Below, in pieces: positions 52,138 through 61,488 of a stretch of 64,000 nt of DNA (positions are counted from its first letter, which is position 1; each line of letters starts with the position of its first letter). The stretch is from Chitinophagaceae bacterium (GTDB taxonomy: Bacteria > Bacteroidota > Bacteroidia > Chitinophagales > Chitinophagaceae). Under the pieces are notes generated by a model. That model ran no database searches, was not told the DNA's origin, and saw only the letters and a list, made by a program, of their open reading frames with translations. The DNA lies in contig JAIXOJ010000170.1 in the NCBI GenBank assembly GCA_027486835.1, positions 31,240 to 95,239 on the forward strand. Direction: 5' to 3'. Made by a program: the position numbers and the translations under genes.

Positions 52138-52722
52138 CTAGCCTTGTTTCCTTACATATTTAGTTAAGATAACAATCACTTGTCCTTCTATTTTTCCTTC
52201 TATTTGTTCGGTATTGTCTTCTACTAACCGAATGTTTTTTACCACAGTGCCCAGTTTAGCATTAAGGGTAGAACCTTTTACATCAAGCGATTTGGTAAGC
52301 ACCACCGTGTCGCCGGTTTGTAATACCTGACCATTGCTGTCTTTATGTAAGGCTACGCTACTGTCCATTTCGTGATCGCCAGTGGCTTTAGCCCAGGCCA
52401 AGCGTTCGTCATCTAAGTAGAGCATATCCAGATTTTCTGCTGCCCAGCTTTGATCCCTAAGTCTGTTGAGCATTCGCCAAGCCAGTACTTGAATTCCAGG
52501 CACTTCGCTCCACATTACTTCGGGTAGGCATTTTTGCCAATGCGCTTGATCTAATTCCTCTTTTTTATCTAACTGTGCCTTACATTTTTGGCAGACTAAC
52601 ACACAATTTTCTTCGTAGCGGTGGTCTTGTGGCAACACTTCATACAGTTGCACTGATTCTTTTGAGGCACATAATTCGCACTGATTGCCACTCCGCTGCT
52701 GTAGTATTTCTTCTAATTTCAT
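52138..52722 (-). CDS. PhnA/YjdM-like zinc-ribbon protein
   Basis: 194 residues. An N-terminal zinc ribbon with CELC (about 15-18) and CQKC (about 44-47), an intermediate DUF-like helical part, and a C-terminal PhnA domain with KDSNGQVLQTGDTVVLTKSL. The family is called alkylphosphonate utilisation protein, but the name is historical and no phosphonate genes are present; function is effectively unknown. About 80 residues longer than Escherichia coli YjdM because of the middle section. Confidence 0.85.
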   Translation of the reverse strand: MKLEEILQQRSGNQCELCASKESVQLYEVLPQDHRYEENCVLVCQKCKAQLDKKEELDQAHWQKCLPEVMWSEVPGIQVLAWRMLNRLRDQSWAAENLDMLYLDDERLAWAKATGDHEMDSSVALHKDSNGQVLQTGDTVVLTKSLDVKGSTLNAKLGTVVKNIRLVEDNTEQIEGKIEGQVIVILTKYVRKQG

Positions 52723-53052
52723 GATGGGTTAATGGGTAAGGCGGTGAAAGTAACCGATTACGCACCTCACCAAAGCCAGCCGCATCAAAAGTTGACCACA
52801 ATCAGGAAAAAAGGATAGCCAACAATCTCGTTTGATGCTATCAAATGAATACCCCACATTTGCGGTTTATTTTTTTCATTTTGTGGGCATAAGAAAGGAA
52901 GGGTAGGTATTTGTTGAGAAAGCATGTTTAAACTGAAAGCGATTGGTTTGTTTTTTTAGGAAGTATCTATTATTGATTAAAAAACCAAGAAACCTTTTCC
53001 TTTTACACCCAAATATTAACCACTAATAACTAACAACTAACAACTAACCTCG
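52723..53052. other. Divergent gap with no feature recognised
   Basis: 330 bases upstream of both flanking genes. CTAATAACTAACAACTAAC-type short direct repeats lie just before 53053. No promoter consensus is clear. Confidence 0.3.
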
Positions 53053-53619
53053 ATGCACCTGATAGAACCTTTTTTTAACTGGCGATTTATGTATAACGCC
53101 GAAGAAGACAAACGGTCTCCTTTTTACCAAGTGGTGCATAGCGAATTTGAGTTTTCTAACACCGTTTACAACTACTACATCCACCCGCAATGGGAAGATT
53201 TTGGTAGCACGACGCTATACCTAAAGATAATCTATGTGGATTATGAACTCAATTTCGCCATCATTGAAATGATTGGCGAATGGAACGATGCCATAGAAAA
53301 TGACATTATGGAGCTAAAACGCGAAGTGATTGACAAATTGTTTTCTGAGCGCATCACCAAATACATTTTAATCACCGAAAATATCCTCAACTTTCATAGT
53401 GGCGATAAAGACTATTATGAAGAATGGTACGACAATGTATCCGACCAAGAAGGCTGGATCGTAGCCCTGAACATGCCCGAACAAAGCCAATACGATTTTA
53501 AAAAAAGAAAGCTACAGCGGTACATCGAATTGCTCGATTTTCCCGATTGGCGTACCTACAAACCCTACCATTTATTTAAAAAGATAGATGCAGAACAGTT
53601 GCAGCGATTAGGGTTTTGA
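53053..53619 (+). CDS. Conserved hypothetical protein
   Basis: 188 residues, soluble, acidic and rich in Tyr, Trp and Phe: MHLIEPFFNWRFMYNAEEDK at the front and KKIDAEQLQRLGF at the end. No signal peptide or membrane helix. Family not recognised, although the composition and ordered feel suggest a real conserved cytoplasmic protein. Monocistronic, converging on the monooxygenase gene. Confidence 0.65.
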   Translation: MHLIEPFFNWRFMYNAEEDKRSPFYQVVHSEFEFSNTVYNYYIHPQWEDFGSTTLYLKIIYVDYELNFAIIEMIGEWNDAIENDIMELKREVIDKLFSERITKYILITENILNFHSGDKDYYEEWYDNVSDQEGWIVALNMPEQSQYDFKKRKLQRYIELLDFPDWRTYKPYHLFKKIDAEQLQRLGF

Positions 53620-53627
53620 TGAAAAGA

Positions 53628-53674
53628 GGGGTTGGGGAAATAAAAGCTGAAACATTTATTATTTCCCTAGCCCC
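53628..53674. terminator. Hairpin between convergent genes
   Basis: GGGGTTGGGGAAATAA pairs with TTATTTCCCTAGCCCC (three mismatches or G-T pairs) across a 15-base loop. It lies just past the stop at 53619 and 34 bases from the stop at 53708. Confidence 0.55.
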
Positions 53675-53707
53675 TTCGGTTTTTGGAGTGTTGTTTGCAA
53701 AAACAAA

Positions 53708-54025
53708 CTATTTAAGCCCTTTTCCTCCTTGTGGTATTAAAGGAATTACTTGCGGTATCCCTTCAGTTAATTTGCCAGTTTGTTGTCTTGCAATTTGGTA
53801 AGCTTCTGAACTTTCGTGTTCAGCTTTTGCAGCTTCACTAGAATAAACTTCATAAACATAAACCGCCTCTTCATCAATCGGGGTTGAACTAACTACAAAG
53901 ATTTCAGTCCCTTCTTCTAGTGCAGCAAGATTGTTTGCGGTGGCAACTAAATGGTCTATCAAAGCCTGTTTTTGTCCAACGGCGGGTTTGAATTTAATTA
54001 AAACGCTTAATTTTTGTTGTATCAT
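53708..54025 (-). CDS. ABM-type antibiotic biosynthesis monooxygenase family protein
   Basis: 105-residue ferredoxin-like alpha/beta fold: VLIKFKPAVGQKQALIDHL strand-helix, LEEGTEIFVVSSTP, VYVYEVYSSEAAKAEHESSE with the usual His, and a closing Pro/Gly-rich tail. Members are small cofactor-free oxygenases acting on quinones or signalling molecules. It follows the VOC gene by nine bases, so the two are co-transcribed. Confidence 0.8.
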   Translation of the reverse strand: MIQQKLSVLIKFKPAVGQKQALIDHLVATANNLAALEEGTEIFVVSSTPIDEEAVYVYEVYSSEAAKAEHESSEAYQIARQQTGKLTEGIPQVIPLIPQGGKGLK

Positions 54026-54034
54026 ATTTATAGA

Positions 54035-54436
54035 TTAAGAATGGTTAAACGGGGATGCTATGGAAATGGCTATTCCATTGATGTCTCTTACTCTTGCAAT
54101 GATTTGTCCCCAAGGCTCTTGGCGTGGAGCTGTAATTGAAACACCACCATTTGCTAACGCTGCATGGTAAGTTTCTTCTACTTTATCTGTTATAAAAGAA
54201 ATGATGGAGGCAACCACCGGTTCGCCAATTTCGTGTTTGCGATAATTGTTAGAAAACAACACATCGGCTTCGCTAAATTCTGCAAAAGCTAAAGTTGTTT
54301 CGCCTGTTGACATTTCTATCCATGGGGTCAAAGGGGTTTGCATTTCTAACTGTCGGGTTAGCCCAAAAACTGTTTCGTAAAACGTAGCAGTCTCCTCGGC
54401 GTTGTTAACCCAATAAACAGTGTAACCTAGCTTCAT
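54035..54436 (-). CDS. VOC family protein (glyoxalase/bleomycin-resistance type)
   Basis: 133 residues from ATG 54436 (MKLGYTVYWVNNAEETATFY); the frame extends to 54457 with a Lys/Arg-rich start that is less likely. One pair of beta-alpha-beta-beta-beta modules with ETATFYETVFGL and a second half VEETYHAALANGGVSITAPRQEPWG. Metal ligand set is only partly evident (E in TTLAFAEF, H in YHAAL). Between the Crp-type regulator and the monooxygenase on the same strand; a three-gene unit is likely. Confidence 0.82.
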   Translation of the reverse strand: MKLGYTVYWVNNAEETATFYETVFGLTRQLEMQTPLTPWIEMSTGETTLAFAEFSEADVLFSNNYRKHEIGEPVVASIISFITDKVEETYHAALANGGVSITAPRQEPWGQIIARVRDINGIAISIASPFNHS

Positions 54437-54511
54437 TTTTCTTTTTTTGAAGCGCAAATCTGCATTTCGGAACGTCTGATTAACTATTCATAGGAATAGA
54501 AATGAAAATTA

Positions 54512-55081
54512 TTACTTTAAATTTCTACGAAGTCTGCTCAATGAATTTGGTGTAACCCCTAAAAAGGAAGCTAAATCTTTGAGTGGGATACGATTTAAAT
54601 AATCAGGATTGGAGAATAGCTGCTGGTACCTTTCTTCGGCTGTTTGTGTTTGAAATGAATTAAGCCGTTCTATAGTTTTCACTAAAATAATTTCTGTCAA
54701 TCGCAAACCAAAGTTTTGGAAAGAATTAAACTGTTTGTAAAGTTGTTGAATATCATTATAGGAAGCGGTATAAATTTCTGATTTTTCTATGGCCTGAATA
54801 CTAAACTGCGAAGGTTGTCTGGTTATAAAACTATGCATTTCAGTAACAGGCATTTGAGCAAATGCAAACCAAACGTTCACTTCATCCCCGCTAGCTGTAT
54901 CGTAAAATATTTTTAGACATCCCGATTTAATGATGGAAAACTCATTGCAAATTCTATCACGTTTTATTAAAAAGGCATCTCTATCTAAATGCTTTATTTG
55001 AAATTTGGATAACACATGATTCAATTCCAATTCCGTGATTTGCGGGGAAAGCTGCTTAATAAATTGTTGAAGTTGTTGCAT
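54512..55081 (-). CDS. Crp/Fnr-family transcriptional regulator
   Basis: 189 residues: cyclic-nucleotide-binding-type beta barrel (about 15-110, with FLIKRDRICNEFSIIKSGCLKIFYD) and a C-terminal helix-turn-helix (IPLKDLASFLGVTPNSLSRLRR, about 165-186). The barrel lacks the canonical RxS cAMP-binding loop as far as I can see, so the signal is likely something else. The layout is the common Bacteroidetes Crp-like group. It lies 75 bases upstream of the VOC gene and may regulate the VOC-monooxygenase pair. Confidence 0.85.
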   Translation of the reverse strand: MQQLQQFIKQLSPQITELELNHVLSKFQIKHLDRDAFLIKRDRICNEFSIIKSGCLKIFYDTASGDEVNVWFAFAQMPVTEMHSFITRQPSQFSIQAIEKSEIYTASYNDIQQLYKQFNSFQNFGLRLTEIILVKTIERLNSFQTQTAEERYQQLFSNPDYLNRIPLKDLASFLGVTPNSLSRLRRNLK

Positions 55082-55647
55082 TTAAAGGCCAATTCATCTG
55101 AATAAATGGAGGCTTGGTTGTTAATTGTTTCGCCAAGCTTTAAATAAAATCTAGTATCAATTTGCAAGTATAAAATATTAATTGGTTCAAAGAATTTGCA
55201 AAAGATAATGAATTATGAAATAGTTGTTTGTTTAATTGATCATACAACTTGATTCAAATGAAAAGCCACCAATCATTCAGTATATCTCGCTAGGGTTCAA
55301 TTTGGGGAACAAGAACACTTAAACATTTTAGTACTACATCAAAATCAATTCATTCTTTGTGGGATTGGGGGGCAGATTAAAGTATGGGATGCATTTGATT
55401 TGAATAAATTAGTTTTTCATCAAAAAAGGTTGATTTTATCTGGTTTGGGGAAAGTGATTTATATCATTACCAGTACAAAATGTAGTGATAAAATTTAGTA
55501 CATCAAACAAAAAAAACGATACAAATTTTTATCTAAATGCAGAAAATAAGGCTACCCTCTTTTTAAGGGGTGAAAACAATAGGATTGAACCCGCATTTTT
55601 GTAACGTAAAAGTTTAAAAGAATAAACCCACTTTAAAAATTAACAGG
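55082..55647. other. Divergent gap with no gene recognised
   Basis: About 570 AT-rich bases upstream of both the Crp-type gene and the LruC lipoprotein. Nothing with coding quality or strong structure is seen; CATTTTTG near 55596 resembles a weak -7 box for the LruC gene. Confidence 0.3.
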
Positions 55648-57756
55648 ATGAAAAAAATCTCACTTTTTTTAGTTGCATTGATTACGCTAGCAGCTTGCTC
55701 AAGAAAGGACAGCAATTCCACTTCTAACATTCCAGAAGGAAGTATTGCCCCCACTGGTTTTGATTATAAAACCACCAAGCAAATCTCCGTAAATGTAACC
55801 TTGCTTACCAATGCTGATGAAGGCATTTCAGGTGTTCCAGTTACTTTATACGGGTTGTATAAAAACGACACGGTTAATAGAATAGCGATAGCAGTTACCA
55901 ATGCTTCTGGAAATGTGAGTTATACCGCATCAGTGCCTTCTTACATAGATTCTTTTGTGGTTAGTCCTAACTATATTGGTGTTCTCAACAACGTGAAAAC
56001 CTATGCCACTGGCAATGCCATAAATCTAACCCTTGGCGGCAAATCAGGTTACATTGGAAACATTGCAGGAACTTTTTCTGGTAAACTTCAAAGTGCCGTT
56101 GCAGTAAACAGTACAGGCCCACGCAGAGGGGTGGGATTATTTGATATAAACGGAGTAGCTACTAATACTGTTTTCGATTATGTGGTTAACAGTGGGGCTA
56201 CTTCTGGAGCTAATAATCAGGGTGTACCCAATTATTTAGAAGCCAAAAACGATGTTATCAGTAAAAGTATGCTGGATAATCTAAACTACTCCTTACCAGA
56301 AGCTAAGAGTTTGCCGAATTCTAAAGGAGCAGATTATTTGAATTCTAATGCCACTTCAAACATTATCGTAGATGTGAAGAGTGATATTTGGATAACTTTT
56401 GTACACGAGGGAGCAGGGTATGTGAATAGCCTAGGTTATTATACCTATCCTACCAACAATCCACCTACAACTTTGGCGGATATTACTAAAATAACTTTTA
56501 TTTTTCCTAATGCCAGCTTGCAAGGAAGCGGGGGCGGCTTGGTTTCAGGCAATAAAGTGAAGCTTGGTAATTTTAATGCAGGTACAACTATTGGTTTTGT
56601 ACTTTATGCCAACGGCTGGGGCGGAGGTTCAAAAGTAAATACAGGTTCCAGCACTGCTTTTTTTACAGATTCCTACTTAAATCCTGAAAAGACTGCCGCG
56701 TATCAAAAACATTCTGTAATGCTTACTTACTTAGACACTGCTAACAATTACAAACCTTACTATCTAGTAGGTTTTGAAGATATAGTAAGACCTGGTGGTG
56801 ATAATGACTTTAATGATTTGATTTACTATGTTACATCAAATCCTGATAATGCCATTAATAGAACAAACATTAAACCAGTGGATGTACCAGTTGATACAGA
56901 TAAAGATGGTGTGAACGATGTATTAGATGCTTATCCTAATGATGCTTCAAGGGCTTATGATACGTATTATCCTGGCATTAACCAATATGGCACATTGGCT
57001 TTTGAAGACAATTGGCCTTTGCAAGGTGACTATGATTTAAACGACCTTGTGGTAAAATACCGTTACAAATTGGTGTCTAATGCTAAAAATCAAGTGGTAG
57101 AAATTGCTGCAGATTTTGCGCCAATTGCTGCTGGTGCTAACTACGAAAACGGTTTAGGTATTCAGCTACCCTTCACAAGCGCAAGTGTGTCGAATGTAAC
57201 TGGACAAAAAATTACCAACGGATATATCAAGCTTAATGCTAACAATACCGAAGCCAGCCAAACAAATGCAGTCATCATTCCTTTTGATGGTAGCAAACAG
57301 TTAATTAATAATGTTAGTGGCGCAAATTTTGTGAATACGGATAACAACCTAGCTAAAGTTGCTGGGGATACTACCCGCTTATTGATAACATTGGTTTCTC
57401 CCATTTCAAGTGTGGATCCTGCTTCATTTAATCCTTTCTTAATCAGCAATAAGCGTCGTGGATATGAAGTGCATTTGCCAGGTTTTGCACCTACTAACCT
57501 TGCAGATAAAACGTTGCTAGGTACTAATAATGATGCGTCAAATGCTGCTACTAGTACTTATTACGTAACCAAAAACAACTATCCTTTTGCATTGAATTTT
57601 GCTGATGGATTTAGCTACCCGCTAGAAACCATTTCTATCGATAAGGCCTATTTGCACTTCTTCGATTGGACTTTATCTGGGGGTAAATCTTACACAGATT
57701 GGTATAAGAATACGGGCGTAGGTTACAGAGAAGACAAAAATATTTATTTGAAATAA
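55648..57756 (+). CDS. LruC domain-containing lipoprotein
   Basis: 702 residues with signal ISLFLVALITLAAC (lipidated C17). Order: a beta-sandwich near 45-125 (VPVTLYGLYKNDTVNR), a DUF4114-like segment with YLVGFEDIVRPGGDNDFNDLI around 370-400, a calcium-binding type-3 repeat DTDKDGVNDVLDAYPND near 415, then the C-terminal LruC/DUF4842 part with FEDNWPLQGDYDLNDLVV and YEVHLPGFAPTNLAD. LruC-type proteins are surface lipoproteins of uncertain role. Single gene ending in a strong terminator. Confidence 0.85.
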   Translation: MKKISLFLVALITLAACSRKDSNSTSNIPEGSIAPTGFDYKTTKQISVNVTLLTNADEGISGVPVTLYGLYKNDTVNRIAIAVTNASGNVSYTASVPSYIDSFVVSPNYIGVLNNVKTYATGNAINLTLGGKSGYIGNIAGTFSGKLQSAVAVNSTGPRRGVGLFDINGVATNTVFDYVVNSGATSGANNQGVPNYLEAKNDVISKSMLDNLNYSLPEAKSLPNSKGADYLNSNATSNIIVDVKSDIWITFVHEGAGYVNSLGYYTYPTNNPPTTLADITKITFIFPNASLQGSGGGLVSGNKVKLGNFNAGTTIGFVLYANGWGGGSKVNTGSSTAFFTDSYLNPEKTAAYQKHSVMLTYLDTANNYKPYYLVGFEDIVRPGGDNDFNDLIYYVTSNPDNAINRTNIKPVDVPVDTDKDGVNDVLDAYPNDASRAYDTYYPGINQYGTLAFEDNWPLQGDYDLNDLVVKYRYKLVSNAKNQVVEIAADFAPIAAGANYENGLGIQLPFTSASVSNVTGQKITNGYIKLNANNTEASQTNAVIIPFDGSKQLINNVSGANFVNTDNNLAKVAGDTTRLLITLVSPISSVDPASFNPFLISNKRRGYEVHLPGFAPTNLADKTLLGTNNDASNAATSTYYVTKNNYPFALNFADGFSYPLETISIDKAYLHFFDWTLSGGKSYTDWYKNTGVGYREDKNIYLK

Positions 57757-57775
57757 GCTACTATAATTCTATATA

Positions 57776-57814
57776 AAAAGCCAGACTACATTTTAAGTAG
57801 TCTGGCTTTTTTTA
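57776..57814 (+). terminator. Terminator after the LruC gene
   Basis: AAAAAGCCAGACTAC and GTAGTCTGGCTTTTT arms with a seven-base loop, 20 bases past the stop. The 250 bases on to the next gene end (58064) hold no gene. Confidence 0.85.
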
Positions 57815-58063
57815 TGAACCTTAAGTACAAGTTTATCGCTTTGAAGCTTCATTTTAACCATTAAGTGTTTGAAAACCTATAAAGGTTTGCGAAGGAGGTG
57901 AAAAACTTTTATGCACACCAATTAATTTGGATTACTCAACGTTTCGTGCCATTAGAGCGATGCGACTAATAGTTCAATTGGTTGTATTGGGAAAGAATTA
58001 GCCATCTATTCGTGCATACGTGGCAATCATCCAAGAAAGGCTAATTCACCAAGTGGAAATATT

Positions 58064-59350
58064 TTAAATACTACCTTGAATACCCGTTTTTTTCCCATTA
58101 CCCGCCACCCAAAGCCATCTTTTAAAAGGCAGCATAGCCACCATTGGGCCAATTAAAAATGGCAACATCAAACTTCTATATCGTACTATAGCACCGGTAA
58201 ACGTTACGGTAAAACCATCTAGCAAAAGGATACTAAGCGAAAAAAATAAACAACAAGTATAGAATGGGGGTAAACGTCGTTTATTTCTGGTAAACCAAAT
58301 AAACGCAATTACAACACAGGCATACCCTATATTCTCCATAAATGATAAGGCATAGGCAGGATTTTTTATTTCAAAGAGATGGGGCCGAAAGAAAGCAACG
58401 TCTATAGCAGTGGGTAAATAATGGAAAACACTTTCTAATGTAGGAAGGAGGGGAGGCACAGGGATGGCCGAGTTTCCGCTTAATTGCAAGAACTCCTGCT
58501 GCTTGTTAGCGATATATTTTAAGGCATTTAAGGAAGGATGCATAACCGACAACATCATCATGAGTAACAATCCTCCACAGTACACCGCAATAAAATAGTA
58601 TTGGTAGCGTTGTTTATTCCGTTCTGCTAACCACCAAGCCAATAGTGCAGGAAATATAGCAAGGGCAACAAAGTTTTTAATGGCGAAAATGAATAGAAAA
58701 CTCAGGATTAACCATACGGTATGTATGCTCCATCTTTTTTGAACCAATTGCCTCTGAAAACAGTACATCAATACCCCGATAGCACTAATCAATAGCCCAT
58801 CTTTATGTAAACCACTCCCCCAAAAAAGGGTGGAAGGGAGTAAAAACACACTGGCAAAAATGGCAGCAGGTGGTGCACTGCTTTGCGATTTAATGGTTTT
58901 ATAAAGAGCGTCAAGACCTACCATAAAGCAAAAATTGAACAGTACTACATCGGCATAATACTGTGTACCCGTTAATAAGTTGCAAATGGCAATGAATTTA
59001 ATAACCACGTTTTCTTTTAGATCGTTCCAATAGGAATTACTACCTACAAAAAGATTTCCCTGCTGTTGGTAGCCATGCACAAAAAGCGATTGCACAAACT
59101 CAAACGGGTGTTGTTTTAATAAATCGGTTTCATAAAAACTTTCCTTAAAAAAACGCCAGGTGTCGGCTCCTGTGCGTTGTTTGGGCAAATTAAAATATAG
59201 TCCATATAATACCCCCACAGCCACTTTCAAGCAAAAGACCAACATCATTACCCAAGATGGAATACCAGATAATTTAAACAAACGGCGGCTGTAAATAAGC
59301 CAACAACCCACCATAAGGTAAAACGTGAAAGGAAGGTATTCTGAAATCAT
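58064..59350 (-). CDS. Multi-pass membrane protein, polysaccharide polymerase-like
   Basis: 428 residues with roughly ten hydrophobic helices and a large loop (residues about 60-110, YGLYFNLPKQRTGADTW). The layout of helices with a long periplasmic loop and a conserved HKDG (GSGLHKDGLLI) resembles Wzy/EpsG-type O-antigen or exopolysaccharide polymerases, but I cannot assign it firmly. No glycosyltransferase genes are adjacent, so the pathway is not shown. Confidence 0.6.
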   Translation of the reverse strand: MISEYLPFTFYLMVGCWLIYSRRLFKLSGIPSWVMMLVFCLKVAVGVLYGLYFNLPKQRTGADTWRFFKESFYETDLLKQHPFEFVQSLFVHGYQQQGNLFVGSNSYWNDLKENVVIKFIAICNLLTGTQYYADVVLFNFCFMVGLDALYKTIKSQSSAPPAAIFASVFLLPSTLFWGSGLHKDGLLISAIGVLMYCFQRQLVQKRWSIHTVWLILSFLFIFAIKNFVALAIFPALLAWWLAERNKQRYQYYFIAVYCGGLLLMMMLSVMHPSLNALKYIANKQQEFLQLSGNSAIPVPPLLPTLESVFHYLPTAIDVAFFRPHLFEIKNPAYALSFMENIGYACVVIAFIWFTRNKRRLPPFYTCCLFFSLSILLLDGFTVTFTGAIVRYRSLMLPFLIGPMVAMLPFKRWLWVAGNGKKTGIQGSI

Positions 59351-59649
59351 AATCGGGCAATTTATGGAACTACCAAGTGGAAAAAAGCGGTTAAAATAGT
59401 CCTTTCAAGGTGTTGGATTGAATATTATAGACCAAGAAGAGGATTTGTGTGGCTATCCATGGAATTAGGAAGCACAAGTGTTTCATCGGCGGTTCATTAA
59501 TGATAATTAGTTATTGTCCAAAATATTTGTACACAGTTGAAATAATAGCAAGCAAGAATAATGGATAAATCATAAGCTAGAACTTTTTGCGTACGATAAT
59601 TCCCACACAGTACTGCCTCAATGCCTCCCAACCCTATCTTTAGCCGCTT

Positions 59650-60369
59650 ATGAGTCATTTAACATTAAGTACCGTACTATCACCACGGTTATTGAAACTA
59701 TATGATTGCAAAAACACAGTGGTTGTTGTAATTGATGTGTTTAGAGCTACCTCTACCATTGCTACCGCTTTACACAACGGAGCTACCCGAATAATTCCAG
59801 TAGATTCTGTGGAAAAATGTATTGCTATCGGAACACAAACTGGCGGTATTACCGCTGGTGAAAGGGACGGAAAAGTGATACCAGGATTGCAGTATGGTAA
59901 TTCACCAGCAGAGTATCCAGAATCGTTTATTAAAGGCAAAACATTGGTACTTACCACTACAAATGGCACTAAACTATTGCACATGGCACTCAATGCTGGT
60001 GCAGATAGTGTAATTACAGGTTCATTCCCCAACCTACAACCAGTTTGCGATTATCTTTTAAAACAGGGTAAAAATGTATTACTTGGCTGTTCTGCATGGA
60101 AGGATAAATTTAACCTTGAAGACACCCTTTTTGCAGGAGCGGTAGTACATCAAATTAAATCCAGTTTTCACATTGATTGTGATAGCAGTCTAGCTGCTGA
60201 GGAAATGTATTTGAAACACAAAGACAATATGCTTGAGTTTGTGCAAAAACTAAGTCATTGGAAACGCTTATCTGCCTTCGGATTAGAAAAAGATTTGGAA
60301 TACTGCATCACCCCCAATGTAGCACCCGTATTGCCCTTGTACAAAAACGGTGATTTGATAAGAGGATAG
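59650..60369 (+). CDS. comB: 2-phosphosulfolactate phosphatase family protein (ComB)
   Basis: 239 residues. ComB signature parts: VVVVIDVFRATSTIATAL near the start, GERDGKVIPG, YGNSPAEYP, LVLTTTNGTKLL and GCSAWKDKFNLEDTLFAGA. The enzyme removes phosphate from 2-phosphosulfolactate, second step of coenzyme M synthesis in archaea. No ComA, ComC or coenzyme M genes are here; in bacteria the product sulfolactate may be used otherwise. A TATCTTTA (7 of 8) -7-like box lies just upstream (about 59637). Confidence 0.88.
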   Translation: MSHLTLSTVLSPRLLKLYDCKNTVVVVIDVFRATSTIATALHNGATRIIPVDSVEKCIAIGTQTGGITAGERDGKVIPGLQYGNSPAEYPESFIKGKTLVLTTTNGTKLLHMALNAGADSVITGSFPNLQPVCDYLLKQGKNVLLGCSAWKDKFNLEDTLFAGAVVHQIKSSFHIDCDSSLAAEEMYLKHKDNMLEFVQKLSHWKRLSAFGLEKDLEYCITPNVAPVLPLYKNGDLIRG

Positions 60370-60583
60370 AAAATTTACTAGAGCTTGTATGGTATCATTG
60401 GAGTAATTGACGGGTGTTAGTTGGTAGGAAAAGTCACATGGTTTTAAAAAGTGCAGGCAATGGTTTCCTTTTTTATTCTGCCACTAATGCGCTAACCAAC
60501 TAGTGATTATGTCATTAGAACAGTTTTTTGATATTCCAACATTATCGTGAATTAATTCCTAACCCCTTATCCCTAAAATTCCT

Positions 60584-61201
60584 CTACTTCACGTATTGCT
60601 GAACAGGTAATCGGTTGGCAATGCTTCTGGCGAGTGTCATTTCATCGGCATATTCCAATTCTCCACCAAAAGAAATGCCTCTGGCTATAGTGGTTACTGT
60701 ACAGGGTAGATTACCCAATTTTCTTTGGATGTAAAAGATGGTGGTGTCTCCCTGTATGTTGGGGTTTAGCGCAAACAATATTTCTGTTGTGGCTTCGGTT
60801 TTTACCCGTTCAATCAAGGTTTCAATATTCAGTTGTTCAGGCCCTATACCGTCAAGCGGCGAAATGATACCCCCCAGCACATGATAAGTACCATTGAATT
60901 GTTGGGTAGCTTCAATGGCTATTACATCTCTAATGTTTTCCACCACACAAATAAGCAGTTGGTTTCTCCCCGTAGTATTGGAGCATATAGCACAAATGGG
61001 CGCATCGCTTACATTAAAACATCGTTGGCAGAATTGTATTTCATCGCGCATCTTAGTGATGGTTTCTCCAAAATGCCGAACCTCGGGCGCATCTTTTTTT
61101 AACAGATGTAGTACCAAGCGTAAAGCTGTTTTTTTTCCAATACCGGGCAATTTGGCAAACTCTGCTACTGCGTTTTCTAAAAGTTGGGAGGGTAGTTGCA
61201 T
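60584..61201 (-). CDS. recR: Recombination mediator protein RecR
   Basis: 205 residues. Helix-hairpin-helix LPGIGKKTALRLVLHLL (about 18-34), a four-Cys zinc finger (CQRCFNVSDAPICAIC, about 58-73), and a Toprim domain with LLICVVENIRDVIAIE and LFALNPNIQGDTT, ending GGELEYADEMTLARSI. Works with RecO/RecF to load RecA on gapped DNA. Complete; single gene. Confidence 0.95.
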   Translation of the reverse strand: MQLPSQLLENAVAEFAKLPGIGKKTALRLVLHLLKKDAPEVRHFGETITKMRDEIQFCQRCFNVSDAPICAICSNTTGRNQLLICVVENIRDVIAIEATQQFNGTYHVLGGIISPLDGIGPEQLNIETLIERVKTEATTEILFALNPNIQGDTTIFYIQRKLGNLPCTVTTIARGISFGGELEYADEMTLARSIANRLPVQQYVK

Positions 61202-61348
61202 TCAATAAAATGATTGCTGCAAATGTGCTGCTTTATGTAGCAAGGTTTTCACAATTTTTTTCGGATTGTCCCGTGTTATTTTTTTGGGTTTTATCTGGTT
61301 TCGTTAACCAGGAAGAGATACGCTCATTGGGCGCATAATCTTGTTTGG

Positions 61349-61453
61349 ATGATGCAAAACTTCCCAAAAATTGAGTATCCTAATTCTGCTATTCTAAAGC
61401 ACTATGCTTCAAGAGATGAAGATATCTTGGAAGAACACATCGTTTATGGATAA
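61349..61453 (+). pseudogene. Short protein fragment, possible gene remnant
   Basis: ATG 61349 to TAA 61453 encodes 34 residues (MMQNFPKIEYPNSAILKHYA, then SRDEDILEEHIVYG). It reads like the tail of a real protein rather than random sequence, but no upstream frame connects. Could be a decayed gene or a small protein; weak support. Confidence 0.2.
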
Positions 61454-61488
61454 CTATTTACTAGAAGGCGGCTGCCATTTTGCACCAA

